A stretch of 8,506 bases of DNA from CAYSWK01 sp964434735 (GCA_964434735.1 CAYSWK010000037.1:1-8506); one strand, 5' to 3'. Positions 1 to 7,604 are shown, counted from the stretch's first letter. Program-made: numbers and translations. Notes: a model not told the origin generated them from the letters alone.

Positions 1-1
1 G

Positions 2-571
2 CTTCAAACGGGCTTTGTAGCTCAAACACTTACAGTCGATTCTTTTCTTGTCGGTAGTCGCGTTCCGGTTTTTATTGTAATTGGAGATCGATTTATTCAA
101 AGGCTCGATTCCTTTAGCGATGTTGATCGATCTGAAATTATTGAGCATGAGCTTAGGCATGTAGATGATGCCTATTTTGGTATTTCCATTTCTGACATGT
201 CAAAACAAGGTGTTCCTCGTAGAATTCTTACATCAGAACTTGAATCCTTTGATGCCAGGCTTATTCCACATATCATCGAGCTAGGCGGTTCATGCGATTC
301 CATGATCCGTATGATGCGTAATCCCGACAAGTATACTGATAAACGACGTAAGGCGGCCGCATGGTACTTTCTTGAGAGAATCAGTGCAATAAAAAGCATT
401 GTTTCAGGAAACGAGGCCTCTTTTCGTAACGAGTTCATGGTTATAGCAGGCATCTTCAACAGGTGCGGGTACACGTCTATGCATGTAACAATTACAGATC
501 CTTTTTCCGTTGAACTTACGAGGGACGAGGGCAAAATGGATATTATTTCTAAACCTAAATCAGAGTTATAA
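2..571 (+). CDS. Putative zinc metallopeptidase-like protein, C-terminal part (cut by left edge)
   Basis: The reading frame is open from base 2 to the stop at 569-571 (189 residues visible), so the gene begins outside the window. The ATG at 197 is only an internal methionine (residue 66 of the visible part). Upstream of it, in the same frame, lies IIEHELRHVDDAYFG, with an HExxH motif at residues 49-53 followed by DD. HExxH is the zinc-binding and catalytic signature of many metallopeptidases. The acidic segment SELESFDARL (residues 78-87) is where such families often place the third ligand, so E79 or E81 are candidates. No signal peptide or membrane segment is visible. The C-terminal 100 residues are not recognised. 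It converges on polC with a 6-bp overlap. HExxH can occur by chance and no family was confirmed, so the peptidase call is moderate; that the frame is coding is more certain. Confidence 0.62.
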   Translation, partial: LQTGFVAQTLTVDSFLVGSRVPVFIVIGDRFIQRLDSFSDVDRSEIIEHELRHVDDAYFGISISDMSKQGVPRRILTSELESFDARLIPHIIELGGSCDSMIRMMRNPDKYTDKRRKAAAWYFLERISAIKSIVSGNEASFRNEFMVIAGIFNRCGYTSMHVTITDPFSVELTRDEGKMDIISKPKSEL

Positions 572-3500
572 GAAATCGCTTAACCCCATCTGCTTGACCT
601 TATCGTCCTCAAATACGCTTTTGATTTCCTTGTCAACAAGTTCAAGCCGCTGCTGGATGTACATCGGCAAGTCGTAGCGTTTTGCAACTTCTTTTGAGAT
701 TTGCAAATACTTTTCGATGCCGCCCTTGTTTATGGTTAAAAGCAAATTCCCACCACACTCGGTGCATTTTCCCGCTAAAGGAACTCGTCGGTAACTTTCA
801 TTACAATTAACACATCTAAACGATTGTCTTGAGAAGGAACGTAAGTTGCCGTATAAATCGGGGATAAAATGACTTAATATAACTCGTTTGGCGGCGTCCT
901 GCTTATTGACTGCACGTAGTTTTTCATGGAGCGCAAATTCCGTATGTATCTTATCAGGGACCGAGTCAAGCTGCACGTATTTTGTTTTAATGGGGCCTTG
1001 GTCCAAGTATCCTCCTAAGTGCGTCAGGGGGAAATTCTCGTAGCATTCCGGTTTTCCAAGAACGTCCTTCACTGTTTTTATCTTGACGTCAGAAGGCGCA
1101 ACAATTTTTTCAGCAGCACGGTAAAATTCAAGAGGATAATGGTCAACAAGTTCGACCCCGTGGGCTTCATCATCAACTTCACGCGGGTCTATTGCCGGTG
1201 TTAAAACAAGCGGTGCATCCATCGTTCCGCCGCGCATGTTTGAGAGGAATTTTTTTGAGAAGTTGATGAGGCCATCAAGCAAAAGGATAATGCAGTCTTC
1301 ATCGCCATCTGCGTTCCTTCTCTTTGCCGTGTGGAAATAGGGATGGCCGTATCCCACTTGTGCACGCGTAAATCCTATTACTCGACACACCACTCCTGCT
1401 GAGGTATGGGGGGAAATTGCGATGAACAATTGCCCGATGAGGTCGTCTTTTTTGGCTACATGGTAAAAGGAAGGAATTCCGTAGAGGTTGATGAGCAAGT
1501 CATCGATGAATTTACAAACACCTATAAAGTAATCAACGCCGTTTTCTGAAAGCAGGATGTCTTGATGCCTGAGCGGAATAAGTTGTTCATCGGAAGTTAT
1601 CGGGTTTCCAAAATAATCGGTAGTATATCCAAGTTCCTTGCATTTTTCAAGTGAAAGCCCTATCTCTTTGGGTATGAAATGCGTGAGCGGAATGTCTGTT
1701 GCGTCAAACCGTGCCGTTCCATCCCGAAAAACGTATACGCCGTATTTTGCGCGCAAAAGCCCTTTTTCAAGCCGTTCGGGGATTTTGCCCGTATTAATAA
1801 GTTCCCTGATGCCTTTTACTTCTTCTGCGACTTCGGGTATGCGGCGTTTTGCATTTTCAAACAGGTCAACGAGTTCAACCGGCCGTTTGTCAAATGTTTT
1901 CGTGGGCTTGTCGCAATGTATTGATGATGAAACGCTTCGTGAGCATACCTGGCACACCAAATCTTCTTCGGCACGGTTTGAGCAGACAACACAAATACGT
2001 GAAACGCCAACATGCTTGCATGACGTGCACATGTACCTTGCCACTTCAATTGCAGTTGTTTTTTTCTGCTCCTTTGTCTTGAGTATTTTATACAATTTTG
2101 AGATGCTTCTGTTTTTTTGTGAGCCCGTAGGAAATAGTACGTGAGGGGAACCTTCCATCTTTCGTTCTTTTGCTTTTTCAGGCCGTCCCATGCGGCCCCC
2201 AATATAGGTTGGCATTTTCGGTTTTATGGTGCAACCTGAACTTTCAATAATAATGTCCATTGGCGTCTTTGTTGGTTCGGCCAATGTTAGGAATCGTTTG
2301 AGGCCAATCTCATCCTGCATTGCAATTCCAAGCGAGTGTGAGAGCATTTCGTATTCATCGTTTCCAAACACAACCGTATTCTCAAAAACCGTGTGTTCGA
2401 CAAGCAGGTTTTCAAGGCATGATTTTACTAATGGCGTAAGGGGAATTGAGGTTTTTTCATCCGCTCGTGTTGCATCCTTTATTGCGTTTGCAAGCGCAAT
2501 TAATTCGGGTACGGAAGTATCATGCCAGTTTGGCGTGTAATCAGGATGAAGAGGCGTTTGGGTTGCCTTTGCGAATGAAAATGCTTCTTTAGCATTTTTT
2601 AGCTCAGGAACGGTTTGTTCTGCCGCTTGAACTTCCTGCGACCACCATTCGGTGCACCACCCGCCTGGAATAAGCGGATGGTTTGATTTGGTAAAATCGC
2701 AGTAGGGAATAAGCATGTCGCCAAGGAATAATACGGTTTTTAGCTTGTGCTTAAGTGCGTATGCGTCCTTTTGGGTTTTTACTTTGGTTACCGTTCCATT
2801 ATCCAGGAGCACAACAGGGGGCTCTATGAGTTCGTTTCCTGAAATTATCGTCCCTTTTCCGGGGCGCTCTATTTTTAAGTGGGTTCCGGTAATTGGGAAT
2901 TCATCAAGTAGGATCATGGTTGCGGGGTGGATATTTTTTGCCATGATTCCGTTGGTTCGTGAGTGGCCGTAACGAAGGCGAAAGCCGCCTTTGGTTGAAG
3001 GATAGGCAAATACGGGCCTTCCGGCAACAAGGCCTTCAAGGAACGTATCATCAGGTTTTACTTCTATTTTATTTTCTTTTTTCTTTATCTTGATTATTTT
3101 TTCCATCCAGTCCCATCCAAGGTTGAGCTTTTTGGTGTACTTGTGCACCTTTGCTGCCTTTTGTGCAATTCCTTCGCACGTGACAAGCGGTACGCCGCCG
3201 CGGATTCGGTTGGTGTCAAATCCGGGCACGTCGCGAAACGCTCCCACTTCAATTTCTTCAGTCGGGTCTCCTTCAATTGAAACGGGGCAGTTTTTGATGA
3301 TGTGGCGTATGTCATCGTCGCTTGGTTTGTACTGCAAATGCGCAGCGCGGTTCTCGTAAATGTTCACTTCCTCAACGATTCGTTCCGCTTGCGTATCCGT
3401 TGCCCGGTAATCTCCGACTCCGGCTGCCCTTCGTGCGATGTCAGCAAGGACTACTGCAAGCGCTGCCGCAGTGCCCCCTGCAGAACGTATCGGCCCAGTA

Positions 3501-3913
3501 AAATAAACGGCAACATAATCTGTTCCGTCAGGATTTTTCTTGATAATAATTTTTGAAATTCCTTCAGTTGGTGCAACAAGCACACCTTCAGTAATAAGAC
3601 CAACACCGGTTCGTACGGCCTGTTCAATAAGCTGCTCCTTAGTGCCTTTGATGATTTCCCCTCGCGCAAGCCGGTCTGCAATTTTGAATGCAATGTCTTC
3701 CCTGCTCATCCCCCCCTTTTCCATTTCACGGAGTATGCTTGCGATTCCTGGGGGCCCAACGATACCTTCCACGCGGTCGGCAACATCCTTAGTAATTTTT
3801 ATTTCAACCTCATCGACAGGGTCAAAACCTTTTGCACGGGCTGCCTGGGCGACAGCGTATGCCGCATCAAGGCTTGCCTTGAGTCGTGCAAAATATTCCT
3901 CATGAGGATGCAT
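566..3913 (-). CDS. polC: DNA polymerase D large subunit DP2 (polymerase subunit)
   Basis: This is the catalytic subunit of the archaeal replicative polymerase PolD, which acts with DP1 at the fork. The 1115 aa lie within the normal range for intein-free DP2. The N-terminus (EEYFARLK, then RVEGIVGPPG at about 47-56) matches DP2 starts, supporting the ATG at 3913. The double-psi barrel core includes KPKMPTYIGGRMGRPEKAKE (564-583) and the catalytic KRRNADGDED at 864-873, with aspartates D869 and D871. Inteins often interrupt this last site in other archaea; here it is intact. Zinc-site cysteines are C629/C632, C641/C644 and C654/C657, with a second set C1034/C1037 and C1050/C1053. The protein ends in QMGLSDFL, a full PIP-box for PCNA binding. 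It lies 45 bp after the membrane-protein gene and is probably cotranscribed with polB, though a TATA-like box in the gap could give it its own start. No clear Shine-Dalgarno precedes the start. Confidence 0.98.
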   Translation of the reverse strand: MHPHEEYFARLKASLDAAYAVAQAARAKGFDPVDEVEIKITKDVADRVEGIVGPPGIASILREMEKGGMSREDIAFKIADRLARGEIIKGTKEQLIEQAVRTGVGLITEGVLVAPTEGISKIIIKKNPDGTDYVAVYFTGPIRSAGGTAAALAVVLADIARRAAGVGDYRATDTQAERIVEEVNIYENRAAHLQYKPSDDDIRHIIKNCPVSIEGDPTEEIEVGAFRDVPGFDTNRIRGGVPLVTCEGIAQKAAKVHKYTKKLNLGWDWMEKIIKIKKKENKIEVKPDDTFLEGLVAGRPVFAYPSTKGGFRLRYGHSRTNGIMAKNIHPATMILLDEFPITGTHLKIERPGKGTIISGNELIEPPVVLLDNGTVTKVKTQKDAYALKHKLKTVLFLGDMLIPYCDFTKSNHPLIPGGWCTEWWSQEVQAAEQTVPELKNAKEAFSFAKATQTPLHPDYTPNWHDTSVPELIALANAIKDATRADEKTSIPLTPLVKSCLENLLVEHTVFENTVVFGNDEYEMLSHSLGIAMQDEIGLKRFLTLAEPTKTPMDIIIESSGCTIKPKMPTYIGGRMGRPEKAKERKMEGSPHVLFPTGSQKNRSISKLYKILKTKEQKKTTAIEVARYMCTSCKHVGVSRICVVCSNRAEEDLVCQVCSRSVSSSIHCDKPTKTFDKRPVELVDLFENAKRRIPEVAEEVKGIRELINTGKIPERLEKGLLRAKYGVYVFRDGTARFDATDIPLTHFIPKEIGLSLEKCKELGYTTDYFGNPITSDEQLIPLRHQDILLSENGVDYFIGVCKFIDDLLINLYGIPSFYHVAKKDDLIGQLFIAISPHTSAGVVCRVIGFTRAQVGYGHPYFHTAKRRNADGDEDCIILLLDGLINFSKKFLSNMRGGTMDAPLVLTPAIDPREVDDEAHGVELVDHYPLEFYRAAEKIVAPSDVKIKTVKDVLGKPECYENFPLTHLGGYLDQGPIKTKYVQLDSVPDKIHTEFALHEKLRAVNKQDAAKRVILSHFIPDLYGNLRSFSRQSFRCVNCNESYRRVPLAGKCTECGGNLLLTINKGGIEKYLQISKEVAKRYDLPMYIQQRLELVDKEIKSVFEDDKVKQMGLSDFL

Positions 3914-3950
3914 GCACTAGTAATTGTAAAGAAAGAATAATAAAAGAAAG

Positions 3951-3960
3951 TTATATATTC
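3951..3960 (-). promoter_or_regulatory. Possible TATA box for polC
   Basis: The minus strand reads GAATATATAA here, about 40 nt before the polC ATG. An archaeal start site some 25 nt downstream would leave a leader of about 15 nt. It overlaps the stop codon of the preceding gene. This A/T-rich gap could hold such a string by chance, so an independent polC promoter is only a possibility. Confidence 0.38.
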
Positions 3961-4558
3961 AAATCTTGAATATTATAGAAATAAGCGTACTTACAAGGAA
4001 TATGATAAGAAGCACAGGGATAAGCGCGTTTGCAAGATCAGGAATGAGCTTCCATTTGGTTTTCGTGATTCTGATTTTATTCGCAATTGCAAGAACTCCA
4101 TAACCTACTGCTGCTAAACCGGTTGCTTGGCCTGCGTCGCGTATTTTCTTGTTGCCGCTTGCAATTCCTCCGATTATGGCAACACCGCCAACTGCAGCAA
4201 TTTTTGAAGCATCACCAAGTTGCTTTTTGTATGATTCGTTCTCTTCGACTGCATCAAGAGGCACTAAAAATCCAAGAGCATATGGTGAAAAAATTAATCC
4301 TAACCAAAATAATAATGCTAGCAGATCATATTTTCCGTAAGATGTTCCAAACCAAATAAACCAGACAATAATACCTGTAAGAAGAATGTAAAAAACATAC
4401 GTGGGGCCAAGCTTTATGTTTTGAAAAAGAAGCTTGTTTGAAAATCTAGCACGAAGCGTAATTGTTGCCATAAAAAGAAAGTATCCCATTGCGCCTAGGC
4501 CTGCAAGTGCACCTGCAAACATTCCAATATTCTGAAAAAGCGGTAGTCCCATAGGCAT
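3959..4558 (-). CDS. Multi-spanning membrane protein of unknown function, between DP1 and DP2 genes
   Basis: I do not recognise this 199-aa family. Clear hydrophobic spans are at about residues 10-33, 52-71, 78-101 and 176-197. Two weaker glycine/alanine-rich spans lie at about 119-134 and 144-160 (AAVGGVAIIGGIASG and ATGLAAVGYGVLAIAN), so 4 to 6 membrane helices are likely. An acidic then basic loop (VEENESYKKQ) follows span 3, and a basic segment (RITKTKWK) precedes the last span. The frame is long and open, with start and stop fitted closely between its neighbours (31 bp after polB, 45 bp before polC), which supports a real gene and probable cotranscription. Starts at M1, M3 (4552) or M13 are all possible; no clear ribosome site is visible. 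A link to replication, such as membrane tethering, is speculation from position only. Confidence 0.86.
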   Translation of the reverse strand: MPMGLPLFQNIGMFAGALAGLGAMGYFLFMATITLRARFSNKLLFQNIKLGPTYVFYILLTGIIVWFIWFGTSYGKYDLLALLFWLGLIFSPYALGFLVPLDAVEENESYKKQLGDASKIAAVGGVAIIGGIASGNKKIRDAGQATGLAAVGYGVLAIANKIRITKTKWKLIPDLANALIPVLLIIFLVSTLISIIFKI

Positions 4559-4589
4559 ATTCTAGTAAAAAAACATAAAAATGTATTTT

Positions 4590-6032
4590 TCAGATTTTAA
4601 AGTCCAAACTTTTTAATTTTCCTGTTTTTGTTTCGTAAATCGGAACGACTGCAGGCGTTGGGATGTGGCCTTGTTTCAATTGGAATTCGGTCTGGTCCTG
4701 GAAGGTTCCTGAATTTATAACGAGCGTTCCGCGGTACATAATGTATCCGTTCTTATGGACGTGTCCTGAATGGAGAATATCTGGTTCCTCATCAATAACG
4801 AGGTAATCTACTTTTTCGGGAACAATGGGGTTTCCACCGTATATAGGTGAAAGGTGCCTGCGCTTGAGGTATTCAACCATTACTTTTTCAGGTTGTGCGT
4901 AACTTGCACCGGGAATTGAGGCGATCATTGAATCAAGGGACGTTCCATGGTATATGATATGGCGTAATCCTTCAATCGTTACGGTTGATGGGTTTCCAAC
5001 TGAAATTACGTCAGATTTTATCAAGTCTTTTCCTATGGCGGGCATGGGTTCGCCGCGGCGTACTGCATCATGGTTTCCGGGTGAAATAATAACTTCTACG
5101 TGGTCTGGAAGGCGTTCGACAAACTGGTCGAATAATTCATACTGTTTGAAAATGTCTTGTACTACTAGTTCTTTTTCCTGGTTTGGATAAATCCCAATTC
5201 CGTCAACAAGGTCACCTGCAATAACGATGTACTTGAGTTTTGATGCAAGTTCTTTTGCGCCCCCCTTACCATGTGTCCAATCAACAAACAAATCAAGGTA
5301 TTGTCCAAGGAAATACCGTGAGCCAAGGTGTATATCAGACAAATAGCATATTGCGAGGTCTTCCTCGGTTTTTTTCTGCTGTCTGGTGATTGGCATATCG
5401 GGCCATTCAATATCTTCAACAATGAGGAACGCATCAAGCATTTTCCCTGTGAGTGCTATAATATCATCAAAAATAATCATCTGCGCTTTTTTTGCCAAGT
5501 CCTCCTTGTCCTTGTTTGTCAGGCTGATGATCGCCTTGTGTTTTCCGCTTAAGTCTTCCATTTCGATAAGGAGGTTTCCCTTGCCCGTAACCCGTTTGTC
5601 ATAGACTGCAACGATTACGCGCACGCGCTCGTTTACGTGTTTTTTTGCATCTTCAAGTTCGACCGTGGGATATTTGCTTCTAAGGTTCCTCAAAAGTTTT
5701 GCAATGCGTTCATACCGATTTCTAAAATACCCAACAAAATCGGCCACCTCTCCCTTAGTTCTGCTTTTACCGGTTACATCTCGCGCGTGGCTTATGTCTA
5801 TCTTGCTTTCGTATTCTTTTGCAACGGGCGTAAATGACGTGGGTCTACGTATTTCTACTTTTTGAGTAAGCCCTTCAATAATTCCTTGAACGTCTTCCTC
5901 GTTTATGAATGGTTTGTTGAGTAAAATAAGTGCATCGACGCATCCATCGGGCGCAGAACGTATGAGGTTTTCTGCAGCGGGGGTTATGCGGATGCCATGT
6001 GCCTGAAGTTTTTCAAGGGACATGCCCATCAT
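4590..6032 (-). CDS. polB: DNA polymerase D small subunit DP1 (3'-5' exonuclease)
   Basis: This is the proofreading subunit of PolD, which binds DP2. Residues 1-60 form an N-terminal helical region and about 130-210 an OB-fold-like region (VRVIVAVYDKRVTGKGNLLIEMEDLSG). From 226 on there is a calcineurin-like phosphoesterase domain with every metal motif present: DIHLG (233-237), GDLVDG (273-278), GNHD (319-322), YHG (361-363) and GHVH (423-426). The nuclease is therefore predicted active. The 480 aa are short compared with well-known euryarchaeal DP1 proteins of about 600 aa; the missing part is mainly the N-terminal and linker region. The start overlaps the UPF0147 stop as ATGA, indicating translational coupling. 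M2 and M4 (6023) are alternatives; a weak TGAT site sits 4 nt before M4. The membrane-protein gene follows 31 bp downstream. Confidence 0.97.
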   Translation of the reverse strand: MMGMSLEKLQAHGIRITPAAENLIRSAPDGCVDALILLNKPFINEEDVQGIIEGLTQKVEIRRPTSFTPVAKEYESKIDISHARDVTGKSRTKGEVADFVGYFRNRYERIAKLLRNLRSKYPTVELEDAKKHVNERVRVIVAVYDKRVTGKGNLLIEMEDLSGKHKAIISLTNKDKEDLAKKAQMIIFDDIIALTGKMLDAFLIVEDIEWPDMPITRQQKKTEEDLAICYLSDIHLGSRYFLGQYLDLFVDWTHGKGGAKELASKLKYIVIAGDLVDGIGIYPNQEKELVVQDIFKQYELFDQFVERLPDHVEVIISPGNHDAVRRGEPMPAIGKDLIKSDVISVGNPSTVTIEGLRHIIYHGTSLDSMIASIPGASYAQPEKVMVEYLKRRHLSPIYGGNPIVPEKVDYLVIDEEPDILHSGHVHKNGYIMYRGTLVINSGTFQDQTEFQLKQGHIPTPAVVPIYETKTGKLKSLDFKI

Positions 6033-6271
6033 TTCTTCATGCTTTCAAGCATGGACATAATTGCCCATACTTGGGTTCGTGCATGTGCAGGCATATTGAT
6101 GTCATCGCTTATTGATTCGATGAGGTATACGGCAGCGCTTACTCGTACGTTGATTTCTTCAGGGCCATGCAAACGGGCCTTTGCATCAGCCAATGCCTTC
6201 CTGATGTTTTTAGGCACGCCTGTATCGTTTATGACGTCGTTAAGTGTTTCATCGATTTGTGACAAAGTCAT
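6029..6271 (-). CDS. UPF0147 family protein
   Basis: This is a small helical archaeal protein of unknown function. The family signature is clear: INDTGVPKNIRKALADAKARL, then VRVSAAVYLIESISDDINMPAHARTQVWAIMSMLE. The frame opens at GTG 6280 and ATG 6277, but I chose ATG 6271 (80 aa). A GGGTGAT Shine-Dalgarno lies 4 nt before it, and the same register is seen before RNase Z and the small acidic gene. The two upstream starts would lie inside that site. The stop TGA overlaps the polB ATG, so the two proteins are probably made in coupled fashion. Location in the PolD operon suggests a link to replication, but the sequence shows no catalytic motif. Confidence 0.9.
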   Translation of the reverse strand: MTLSQIDETLNDVINDTGVPKNIRKALADAKARLHGPEEINVRVSAAVYLIESISDDINMPAHARTQVWAIMSMLESMKK

Positions 6272-6275
6272 TACC

Positions 6276-6282
6276 ATCACCC
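6276..6282 (-). promoter_or_regulatory. Shine-Dalgarno site deciding the UPF0147 start
   Basis: Minus strand GGGTGAT, complementary to the archaeal 16S 3' end (AUCACCUCC), followed by GGTA and then ATG at 6271. It overlaps the in-frame GTG (6280) and ATG (6277), which makes those starts unlikely. Confidence 0.62.
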
Positions 6283-6324
6283 GTTTTCATAGAGAATAAG
6301 CAGATATATTGTTTTTACATACAA

Positions 6325-6336
6325 GATTTTTAAATT
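6325..6336 (-). promoter_or_regulatory. Possible TATA box of the UPF0147-polB operon
   Basis: The minus strand reads AATTTAAAAATC in the 78-bp gap after RNase Z. A start about 25 nt downstream (near 6305) would include the GGGTGAT site in the leader. A second candidate, AATATATC at 6303-6310, would start transcription close to the gene itself. The site could let the replication genes be expressed apart from RNase Z. Confidence 0.42.
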
Positions 6337-6349
6337 GAGTGAATGCGTC

Positions 6350-7222
6350 TCATTCCCGTTTTGGCACCTCAAGTTTCATTCCATCGTGTGCGACCACTGC
6401 GTTTGCGAATATTTTTTTGGCCTCTTCAAGGATCGCGCTTGCTTCTTTGGAATATCTTCCTGATATATGAGTGAGTATTAGCAGTTTTACGTTTGCTTTT
6501 TTTGCAATCGTTGCCGCATCCTTTGCTGTTGAATGAAGGAACATGCGTGCATCCTTATTTTGGCTTTCAAGAAACGTTGCCTCATGGATGAGGGCGTCGG
6601 CATTTTTTGCAGCTGCAATCGTTTCCTTGCACGGTGCCGTATCTGAGGAATAGACTATCTTTCTTCCGGGTTGCACATATGATATATCCGAAAGTTTGAT
6701 TATTTTTCCTGCAATTTTCAGTTTCTTTTTTGCAAGTATTTCCTGGAACATGGCGCCTTTAAGCCCAGCCTCATGCGCTTTCTTTTCGTGAAACCGCACC
6801 TTAGGAAATTCTTCGAGTATAAGGCCGTATGATTCGTTTGTATGCTTATTTTTGTACCCGCGAACTTCAAAGTCTTTTGTTGCAAAAAGTTTGCCCTTGG
6901 AAATTGTTTTTTGAGTTATAAACGTGTGGCGTTTTGAAAACCCTATGCCGTTTGGCGCGCATACAAAAATAGGTTTTGGAGCCGGAGATGTACCAAGCGT
7001 TTCAATAAGCCCGTACACGCCCAGGCAATGGTCGAGATGCTCATGCGTTATGAAGATCGCATCAATACTTCCGTACCCTAGCTTGTAATGCATAAGCTGA
7101 CGCTGTGTGCCTTCACCGCAATCCCAGAGCATGAGCGTTCCGCCTGCGCGTATTGCGATCGCAGAAAGGTTGCGTTCAGGGGTAGGTATGGCCGCAGAAG
7201 TGCCAAGAAACACGATTTCCAT
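6350..7222 (-). CDS. rnz: Ribonuclease Z (tRNA 3' processing endonuclease)
   Basis: A metallo-beta-lactamase-fold nuclease that cuts the 3' trailer from tRNA precursors just after the discriminator base, before CCA addition. The 290 aa are typical of the short, homodimeric form. Visible motifs: N-terminal FLGTSAAIPTPERN; metal motif THEHLDH (H60, H62, D64, H65), with leucine where glycine is common; H127; SSDT with D194; LIHEATF (H213, E214); FLHST (H230); LTHISGRY (H252, R256). All metal ligands are present, so it should be active. The start ATG is preceded by GTGAT with 3 nt spacing. A TATA-like TTTTATTAATT (7243-7253) sits only about 26 nt before the ATG, so a leaderless transcript is also possible. 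It neighbours tRNA genes that lack encoded CCA, its expected substrates. Confidence 0.96.
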   Translation of the reverse strand: MEIVFLGTSAAIPTPERNLSAIAIRAGGTLMLWDCGEGTQRQLMHYKLGYGSIDAIFITHEHLDHCLGVYGLIETLGTSPAPKPIFVCAPNGIGFSKRHTFITQKTISKGKLFATKDFEVRGYKNKHTNESYGLILEEFPKVRFHEKKAHEAGLKGAMFQEILAKKKLKIAGKIIKLSDISYVQPGRKIVYSSDTAPCKETIAAAKNADALIHEATFLESQNKDARMFLHSTAKDAATIAKKANVKLLILTHISGRYSKEASAILEEAKKIFANAVVAHDGMKLEVPKRE

Positions 7223-7262
7223 AGTATCACTGGCGAAGGGAGAATTAATAAAAGCAGGTTTG

Positions 7263-7304
7263 AATCAGGCAAAAATCCAAAACGGGAAACCGAAGGCCGA
7301 AAAC
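7263..7304 (-). repeat. Degenerate 7-nt tandem repeat, cluster A (RNase Z/tRNA-iMet spacer)
   Basis: Read on the minus strand from 7304 down, in steps of 7: GTTTTCG, GCCTTCG, GTTTCCC, GTTTTGG, ATTTTTG, CCTGATT. The first base is G in four of six units and positions 2-4 are mostly T. It fills most of the spacer upstream of RNase Z. The same unit type appears in clusters B, C and D. Confidence 0.55.
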
Positions 7305-7325
7305 GAACAGTAGATTATATTGATA

Positions 7326-7400
7326 TAGCGAGGGATGGATTTGAACCAACGGTCTCCGGGTTATGAGCCCGGCGGGTACTCCAAGCTACCCCACCTCGCT
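7326..7400 (-). tRNA. Initiator tRNA-Met (anticodon CAU)
   Basis: A 75-nt cloverleaf without intron. The 7-bp acceptor AGCGAGG/CCTCGCT is perfect, with discriminator A. The anticodon loop is CTCATAA (CAT at 7363-7365). Archaeal initiator marks are the A1-U72 end pair and three consecutive G-C pairs at the base of the anticodon stem (CCGGG/CCCGG). The D-loop is AGCTTGGAGT. The T-stem GTTGG/CCATC has a U-U mismatch at 50:64. No CCA is encoded. It may be cotranscribed with tRNA-Ala, which lies 209 bp upstream on the same strand. Confidence 0.97.
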
Positions 7401-7412
7401 TTGTGTTGCACA

Positions 7413-7461
7413 CCTGATTGTTTTCTGTTTAGTGTTTCATGTTTTGAAACGCGTGTTCTGG
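7413..7461 (+). repeat. Degenerate 7-nt tandem repeat, cluster B (between the two minus-strand tRNAs)
   Basis: Plus-strand units in steps of 7: CCTGATT, GTTTTCT, GTTTAGT, GTTTCAT, GTTTTGA, AACGCGT, GTTCTGG. Five of seven start with G followed by TT. CCTGATT is shared in phase with cluster A. With the hairpins at 7477-7533 and 7588-7604 it makes up most of the 209-bp spacer; no gene is visible there. Confidence 0.55.
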
Positions 7462-7476
7462 AATGCTCAGAAACAT

Positions 7477-7533
7477 ACCTCTTTCTTCTTCATTGTTCTT
7501 AATTGAATGCATGGAAAGAGGTTTTTGTTTTTT
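7477..7533 (+). terminator. Large hairpin followed by T-tract (terminator-like, plus strand)
   Basis: ACCTCTTTC (7477-7485) pairs perfectly with GAAAGAGGT (7514-7522); an inner CATT/AATG can extend it. The plus strand then runs into TTTTTGTTTTTT. The shape is that of an intrinsic terminator or a small structured RNA, but no plus-strand gene precedes it, so its role is unknown. Confidence 0.35.
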
Positions 7534-7587
7534 GATAGTACCTACAAAACTAACTTGAAAGCAATTTAATTTCCTAGGGGGTGGCAT

Positions 7588-7604
7588 GGGGGACAACGTC
7601 CCCC
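7588..7604. repeat. Perfect GC-rich hairpin next to the tRNA-Ala 3' end
   Basis: GGGGGAC (7588-7594), loop AAC, GTCCCCC (7598-7604): a 7-bp perfect stem 5 bp downstream of the tRNA-Ala discriminator base. A further G-run (7577-7581) lies nearby. It could stop or pause the tRNA transcript, protect its trailer, or be a dispersed repeat. No T-tract follows on the minus strand, so a classical terminator is not supported. Confidence 0.5.

Noticed and set aside
172..534. 120-codon minus-strand frame opposite the metallopeptidase-like gene
   Set aside because: The plus-strand frame is open across the whole edge region and carries HExxH; the minus frame has no motif or ribosome site and would leave the plus frame unexplained.
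1295..1315. Intein at the DP2 catalytic motif
   Set aside because: KRRNADGDEDC is continuous and total length is normal, so no intein is present although this is a common insertion site.
1638..2144. 168-codon open frame on the plus strand inside polC
   Set aside because: It lies entirely opposite the conserved middle of DP2, has no recognisable motif and is low-complexity Ser/Arg rich, a typical antisense shadow. The same applies to the other frames overlapping polC, polB and rnz.
6272..6280. GTG 6280 or ATG 6277 as the UPF0147 start
   Set aside because: Both lie within the GGGTGAT Shine-Dalgarno site that serves ATG 6271 in the same register as other genes of the window.
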